Shown piece after piece: positions 54,511 to 60,000 of a DNA stretch of 60,000 nucleotides. The notes beneath the pieces are model-generated. The model saw only the letters and a program-made list of their open reading frames with translations, made no database searches and had not been told where the DNA came from. The stretch lies in NCBI RefSeq assembly GCF_963678635.1, contig NC_087070.1, positions 37,143,109 through 37,203,108 of the forward strand, written 5' to 3'. The first letter of the stretch is position 1; every line of letters begins with the position of its first letter. A program made the position numbers and the translations under genes. Origin of the DNA: Symsagittifera roscoffensis (Eukaryota > Xenacoelomorpha > Acoela > Convolutidae).

Positions 54511-55794
54511 GTTGTTCCGACTTTCGATACGAAAGTAACGGAATATTTGTGCTCGGGGTGGGTTTTTATTTCTTCAGACAAATTTCGACTTTTTAACTAG
54601 CCATTTTTGACGGAATTTTTTTATATCATTGAAAAGGTATTGTTGTCCTGAGCTTAAATTTGAAAAGATATTTCACCTGTGATCATTTTTCGTAAAGTTA
54701 TGAGGCAATGAGGGTTTAAAGGTTGCCATTTTGGCCAATTTGGGACAATTAACGCGCGATATATACAGTGCTGATTTAAATTAACCGGACAAAACTCGTT
54801 AAACTTGAAATTTAAAACGCATTTTTCTCAAATTGGGTTGAGTTTAGGTGAAAACTTATGAAGACAAAACTTGCTTAAAATTTTAGCAGATTTAATATGG
54901 TGCAATTTCTTTTGCGAAATTCGGGCCCGAAATTTTACCCCAAAAAAGGGTCATTTTGGCTTTTCTTAGTTTATCAAAAATTACGCCGAAAATACACAGT
55001 CGATCACAGACATAATTATATCAAAGTGAGCCGCTTACGTAGCCTAACAAACTTTATGAAGGGTGTTTTCTCCAAAATATTGTATACATTAATTTATTTT
55101 TGTTTGATAGACAAAAAAGGTCATTTTTACTATATAAAATACCAACTTTTTATTTAAAAACAATTTTTAAACAATTTGCATTTTTTTTTGGAGAAAACAC
55201 CCTTCATAAAGTTTGTTAGGCTACGTAAGCGGCTCACTTTGATATAATTATGTCTGTGATCGACTGTGTATTTTCGGCGTAATTTTTGATTAACTAAAAA
55301 AAGCCAAAATGACCCTTTTTTGGGGTAAAATTTCGGGCCCGAATTTCGCAAAACAAATTGCACCATATTAAATCTGCTAAAATTTTAAGCAAGTTTTGTC
55401 TTCATAAGTTTTCACCTAAACTCAACCCAATTTGAGAAAAATGCGTTTTAAATTTCAATTTTAACGCGTTTTGTCCGGTTAATTTAAATCACCACTGTAT
55501 TTCGCACTATTAACGCGTGAGCGGAGAATTAATCCGTCTTAAAATCGTTCCAAATTGGTTGAGAGAAACTTATTTGCCCTAATTGATTTGATACACGGAG
55601 CGAAATCTATCCTTTTATACTTTGCATGGTGTGTGGGGGGATGATTTCCACAAAAAAAAATCAAATTTTAGAAGAAAAAAATATTTCATTTTATTTTTTC
55701 TTACATTTAATTTTTTAATGTTATTACTGCTCCATAAAACCTTAAAAGGCAGTCGGAACATTCAGTGCTTCGCCCTGATACGAGTAGTCTTGTT
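54511..55794 (+). mobile_element. Helentron-like repeat split by a nested foldback
   Basis: The two halves (54511-54765 and 55498-55794) together give a complete family member, including the 5' hairpin and the 3' hairpin (here CAGTGCTTCGCCCTG, with one stem mismatch). The break falls inside the family's conserved GCGCGATATATTTCGC block. Confidence 0.7.
54766..55497. mobile_element. Tc1/mariner-type foldback MITE with arms of about 309 bp
   Basis: The 732-bp element begins CAGTGCTGATTTAAATTAACC and ends with a close complement, directly bordered by TA on both sides. CAGTG ends plus a TA target fit the Tc1/mariner superfamily. Arms 54766-55074 and 55189-55497 are almost perfect inverted repeats around a loop of about 114 bp. 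Mirror-image frames on the two strands (from 54897 and from 55366) arise from the arms. I did not recognise a transposase in them. Confidence 0.85.
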
Positions 55795-56157
55795 ATATAT
55801 GTGTCTTATTCTCAAGGGAGACTCTATCATAATAAAACAGAGAATTGTACGGTTGATCCAATTAATATAAGTAATGTTCAATTAATTTAGTGCCATTTCG
55901 TGATTTTTAAGAAAAATTTTGTTTTTTTAGCATTTTCGTTGATATTTCCATAAAAAATGACGAGAATCATCTTTCATTCGTACTTTTCTCGCATATGGCG
56001 TGACGTAACTTTCGGCCTTTAAATCATGCTATATTTCGATTCGTTTATTCTTCGGCTATTTTTAACTCTATATATTCACATGACAACACCGATTATGTTG
56101 TCATCGGCTAATTCATACGAGTTGACTGAATAAAACGTAGCTTTTTCCAACGTTACA
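55795..56157. other. Intergenic DNA, nothing recognised
   Basis: No coding, RNA or repeat signal could be supported. Confidence 0.4.
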
Positions 56158-56566
56158 CAGGGGCAGTACAACAGTGCCGAAGTACAATAAGGCCGAAACT
56201 GACGATGTGTTCAACAGTGCCGAAAATTGAGGATGTTTCAAAATTTAGAGGTCTGTTTGCGAATTGTTAGAAAAAAGATTAAACTTTGTTTTGTTTTGGA
56301 GCGAAATCGAGAACAAAATTTGACAATTTGCAGATTTAATGATTTGTTGAGAAAATATATGAAGCCGCGTTTGGGAATTGTTGCTTGTTTGACAAGCGGC
56401 ATCCATTAAAATGGCCATATTATGGTTTTCAAGTACCGTCGACTTGTATTAAATTACTAGTCAGTGATTGATGAGTAAAAAACAGTACTCAAAGCAACTT
56501 TCGGCACTGCTGAACAACATTTTGATTTTCGGCACTGTTGTACTTCGGCACTGTTGTACTGCCCTC
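56158..56566. mobile_element. MITE with GGGCAGTACAACAGTGCCG terminal inverted repeats
   Basis: The termini GGGCAGTACAACAGTGCCGA and its complement are nearly perfect over about 27 bp, and a CGAAGTACAA motif repeats inside. A 60-codon plus-strand frame (56227-56409) lies between them without a recognised domain. No clean target duplication was seen. Confidence 0.7.
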
Positions 56567-56622
56567 GCTAAACACAAGCAAAAACAAAGAATATAAGCGA
56601 ACACCCCTATAAGTTATATTAA

Positions 56623-56705
56623 GCTACTATGGCCGAGTGGTTAAGGCGTTGGACTTAAGATCCAATGAACAATAGTTCTCCTGGGTTCGAACCCCAGTGG
56701 TAGCA
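56623..56705 (+). tRNA. tRNA-Leu (anticodon TAA), second copy
   Basis: The sequence is identical to 39929-40011 except for two bases in the variable arm. Stem GGAC/GTCC becomes GAAC/GTTC, a G-C to A-T exchange that keeps pairing. The anticodon TAA is at 56656-56658. A TTTTT run starting six bases after the 3' end is a good polymerase III terminator. Conserved A and B boxes and the paired change suggest both copies are functional. Confidence 0.97.
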
Positions 56706-56710
56706 TATCG

Positions 56711-56715
56711 TTTTT
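56711..56715 (+). terminator. Polymerase III terminator of tRNA-Leu copy 2
   Basis: A TTTTT run directly downstream of the tRNA on the sense strand. Confidence 0.7.
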
Positions 56716-57271
56716 GCAATTACAACATAATGTATTTCTTTTCACACATTGTTGCATTTATATAGTCAGTCATTTTCAGCTTAAAACCAACAGCAAAAAA
56801 AGCAAGCCAGCCACCGTCTTTACAACGGCCATCTAATGTCACAAGACCGAATGCACAATTAGCCGAAAATATAACAAGCCCATGTCCATTCTAATAGAAA
56901 ATAACCTGCACAGCCTACTAGTTTTCAATTAGAGCATTTCATTTAAATAGAAGGAATTGTCTAAGTTGATAAATAAACAAGGAAGTGACCATATATTCAT
57001 TTCGTTAACCGCACTATTAACGTCTCCTTTTTTCAAATCTATAACGAATCCAATAGATAATTTGGCTCTTTTTCACCCTAATTGTTTTACGTGGGTTGCG
57101 TGTTATGGAGCCGAATATCCGAAAATGAATTCGCTCATGGAGACCCGAATTTTTTTGATCTCTAACTATTTCCCTCAATTTAAATTTCACTTTTGAAAAA
57201 CTATTTCAACGTTGTCATAATGCAAGGAAACTTGCATGATGAGCAGCAAACCAACAGTTTCGAACAGATTT
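56716..57271. other. Intergenic DNA, nothing recognised
   Basis: A 79-codon plus-strand frame (56957-57196) has no recognised domain and is left out. Confidence 0.4.
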
Positions 57272-57507
57272 GGGGTCTTTTTACTTATTCCGCCCAAAAA
57301 TCAATATTTCAACATCTTGAGCTCCAACTTTTTTTGCTTCAATCTGAATGGCTAGAAATAGCCAATCAAACTTCAGCACCATCTAAAAACTCGGCTTTGT
57401 TTAAATAGATTGCATTTGTATTAACCAAATCAACCAGTGCTATTAGTATGTTGTTCTCAGCATTTATACATTGAATGAAATTTGGGCGGAATAAGTAAAA
57501 AGACCCC
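57272..57507. mobile_element. MITE with GGGGTCTTTTTACTTATTCC terminal inverted repeats
   Basis: The 236-bp element has about 27-bp near-perfect terminal inverted repeats. It is flanked by AGATTT on both sides (57266-57271 and 57508-57513). A related, less perfect element with GGCTCTTTTTACTTATCCG lies at 58454-58656. Confidence 0.75.
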
Positions 57508-57532
57508 AGATTTGTTCATCATACTTAACAAC

Positions 57533-57809
57533 AGGGGCGGATTTAGGGGTGGCAGACGCTCCCCTCCCTTACGGATTCGACCCCCTGCCAACCCAAAGGG
57601 TCCACCCTTTGGTACTTTCTAAGAAATCCATTTTTGGCCGACCGACCCTAAAAATTTTTTAAAGGTGCCAATATATACTAATTTTGAGGGGGGAGCGCGC
57701 GCTTTTTACTGCTTTAGGAGAGCTCGGAAAATCAATTTGGCCGACCTAAAAAGGTCGTAAAAATTTTCGAAAATCCCCCCCTCTCGAGAAAATCCTAGAT
57801 CTGCCCGTG
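57533..57809. mobile_element. hAT-type MITE with inverted flanks
   Basis: It begins CAGGGGCGGATTTAGGGG and ends CTAGATCTGCCCGTG. Instead of a direct duplication, the flanks are CTTAACAA on the left and its complement TTGTTAAG on the right. A second, oppositely oriented family fragment follows at about 57818-57905, and weaker pieces continue to about 58200. Confidence 0.75.
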
Positions 57810-57817
57810 TTGTTAAG

Positions 57818-58225
57818 CTCGAGGGTGAGGCGGATTTTCAAAACTTTTTGAAAATTTTGCCGCCACTTTTTTTTAGTTCCACCAAACTGATTTTCCCAGC
57901 GCTCCCAGAACACTATAACAAACCTATTAAAGTAAGTCAAAAATAACAAATGTAAGTCAAAAATAATACATGCATAGGGGGAAAAGTTAACAAGGTCCAA
58001 AAGAGGGGAAATAGTTAACAAGATCCGAAATTTTTTGTCGACCTTTTTAATCGGGTCGACCTATCCCAAAACACCATAAAACCAAATGGCCAAAGTTTTT
58101 GCAACAAATTCCGGTTCTATACATTTTCTGGATCATGTTAACTATCATCTCCCCCCTATTTGGTACCTTCTAACGAATTGACCCCCCTATAAAGAATTGA
58201 ACAGTCAGGCATACTAATTTTGGGA
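57818..58225. repeat. Fragments of hAT-type MITE and short AGTTAACAAG repeats
   Basis: Pieces of the MITE (GGCGGATTTTCAAAAC, TCGACC blocks) are mixed with two copies of GGGGAAA-AGTTAACAAG-like sequence near 57980 and 58005. The order is scrambled relative to the intact elements. Confidence 0.45.
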
Positions 58226-58274
58226 TCTACTTAACAATCTTCCCCTTTCAAGAAGGGGAAATTGTTAAGTAGAT
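58226..58274. repeat. Short hairpin
   Basis: ATCTACTTAACAAT and TTCCCCTT are followed after a five-base loop by AAGGGGAA and ATTGTTAAGTAGAT, forming a near-perfect hairpin of about 22 bp with one bulge. Confidence 0.75.
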
Positions 58275-58453
58275 TAAGTTGGTAGAATTTTCGACCAATC
58301 AGAATGCAGCAATACTAGAATTCTCTAAAGCAAGCTCTAGTGCTAATTTACGGCTGATGTCCAACAAGCTGACATATCTACCAACCGCCATATCTTGAAA
58401 TTCTACACAGAGGCGAAGCTGCGCTTCGCACGACTTGCTATACAAACCAAGAA

Positions 58454-58656
58454 GGCTCTTTTTACTTATCCGCCCACCTCACACAAGAATCAATTTTATG
58501 GTCTAAGGAGTGGTTTAAGAAGGTAAATTATGAAGATGAAATATGTTTTTCATTGCCTAATTAGTCTGCATGTCAATTTTCATGACAATCGGACAATGTG
58601 AACAGTAATTTGAGTTTAAAAAAAATTGCAGGTGAGAGGGAAAAGCAAAAAGAGCC
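58454..58656. mobile_element. Probable MITE related to 57272-57507
   Basis: Left end GGCTCTTTTTACTTATCCGC and right end AAAAGCAAAAAGAGCC are imperfectly complementary. The target duplication is unclear. Confidence 0.45.
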
Positions 58657-58679
58657 ATTAAGAAACCCACAAAGTTAGG

Positions 58680-60000
58680 AAAAAATCAAAAATGTGAAAC
58701 TAGCATCGGAAAAATTAGCCAAGCGGTAACAAAGCCGAAAACACCTAAGCAGAAACCCTTTAAGCCGAAAACTCAACAAGAATAAAAGCGGGCTTTTAAA
58801 AAGTTAAAAGTCCCCCTCGCTCTCAAAACACACAAACACAAAACGTTTTTTGCTCGTCAAATGAAACAAAGTGAGGCAACTAAGACGATATAAAATAGTC
58901 CGAAACCTATTACGCTGAAAAAGGGGAAAACAAGAATCCGAAAAGCAATTCAAAAAATTTAAGAGTATTAAAAAATTATTCCCACTCAAGCTCAAAACAC
59001 AAACGCTCACATACGTTTTTCGCTACGTTAATGGCAATATGAGGCCATTAAGCCGATATAAAATAAGCCGAAACCAATCAAACCGAAAAAAAAGAAACAA
59101 AAAAGCCGAAAAAAATTGTTTTCATGAAAAACTTGAATTATAATTTCTCTTTAAATTTTAGCATTTGTGCAAGCCAGAGGTGAGCATAGAAACTAATTTT
59201 AACAAGAAACGATTCGTTAGGTCATTAAGTCGATAAAATACAAGCGGAAATAAAGGCAGAAAAAAGTTTTAAGCAAAAAAAAACGAAATCAACAAATTAC
59301 AAACAGCCGAATTATATCAAAACACTAAGAGCAATTACACTGCAAACTATGTAAAAAATTCTACGATGTGACATTCATTCAATTATAAAATTAGCTAACA
59401 GCACAAGAAATGTGGAAACTAAGCCGACGAAACAAGCAGACAACTGATAGGACGATGATATTTTTTGATACAAAATACTTTGGGCTTTAAAAAAACAGGT
59501 GCTGACCAGGATTTGACTTTAAGCCCTTAGACGTCAACTACTTATCGGTGGCACGTCATTAAATCAATGTATCAGTAAACCGAAAACGAGCGGAACAGAT
59601 CAGCAAACCGAAAAGTAATGATTCTATTGCGAAATCACATTACATAAAAAGTGAGTTTTTTTTTTACAAAATGACAAACTTTTTCCTCAAAATAAAAATT
59701 GAATAAAAAATGAAATGAAATAGCTCTTCCCATGAGCCTCGTAGTTTTAATATTATTCTAGCTCAGGGAAAAATTATTCAATAAATCTTTAATTCCGCAA
59801 TAGATGCAATGATTACGTAAATCGTTTCACCGATCTGGTAATTTACTGACACATCGGTTTACTGTGCGCGATTTTTCGTAGCCAGCAGTTAAAATTAAAT
59901 TTTCAACAAATTGAGCGTGTTTGCTGCAGAATTGAATGCTGCACAAATTATTCAGTGTTTTTGTTAAACTATTTAACCCGAAAAAATTCTTTATTCCGAT
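58680..60000. repeat. Degenerate tandem repeats related to the 41.6-48 kb family
   Basis: Blocks such as GCGGTAACAAAGCC, CTCAAAACACAAACG, ACGTTTTTCGCT and CAATATGAGGCCATTAAGCCGAT recur two to four times between 58725 and 59250. They also occur in the tandem units at 42.4-42.5 and 44.0-44.2 kb. No gene was recognised here. Confidence 0.5.

Noticed and set aside
54897-55366. Two similar proteins on opposite strands, considered as a transposase
   Set aside because: They are mirror images produced by the inverted arms of the foldback, and no transposase motif was seen.
58804-59010. A 68-codon minus-strand frame considered as an upstream mL45 exon
   Set aside because: It lies in degenerate repeats, has no similarity to the N-terminal part of mL45 and no suitable splice sites.

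Overview
The window looks like AT-rich, repeat-dense nuclear DNA of an animal. The signs are an intronless class A G-protein-coupled receptor, two exons of a nuclear mitochondrial-ribosome gene with GT-AG splicing, two eukaryotic tRNA-Leu(TAA) genes with internal A and B boxes, BEL/Pao and Ty3/gypsy LTR retrotransposons, hAT- and Tc1-type MITEs, and AATAAA poly(A) signals. I cannot name the species or phylum from sequence alone; a marine invertebrate with a repeat-expanded genome would fit.

Genes are few. The one intact protein gene is the receptor at 19710-21167 (+). The last two exons of mitochondrial ribosomal protein mL45 (MRPL45) lie at 52074-53380 (-); its earlier exons were not found and should lie to the right. 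tRNA-Leu(TAA) genes are at 39929-40011 and 56623-56705. A TATA box with a five-codon first exon at 16580-16650 may start a small gene, but this is speculative. These genes do not form a pathway.

Layout. 0.5-5.1 kb: helentron-like repeats in tandem and head to head, plus a local duplication. 7.1-13.8 kb: remnants of a BEL/Pao pol (about 8.1-9.45 kb) and hAT-type MITEs. 13.8-19.7 kb: mostly unassigned AT-rich DNA with one full helentron-like copy. 19.7-21.3 kb: the receptor gene. 23.2-36.4 kb: a minus-strand cluster of decayed Ty3/gypsy elements, rearranged by deletions and a tandem duplication of about 3.58 kb, with nested palindromes in the duplicated flank. 37.2-39.3 kb: a large foldback, a G-rich tract and a cluster of TAATCC/GGATTA motifs. 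41.6-46.9 kb: tandem units of about 1.62 kb, each carrying a foldback, followed by an apparently exact tandem duplication that lost 718 bp. 48.8-50.8 kb: degenerate repeats of about 160 bp and a hAT MITE. 51.2-58.7 kb: the mL45 exons, helentron-like copies (one split by a Tc1-type foldback) and several MITEs. 58.7-60 kb: degenerate relatives of the 42-48 kb repeats.

The main theme is structural. Local tandem duplication, often followed by internal deletion, has acted repeatedly, and breakpoints fall in or beside inverted repeats. I found no CRISPR array, rRNA gene or operon, and no convincing new protein system. All alignments were done by eye, so identities are approximate.
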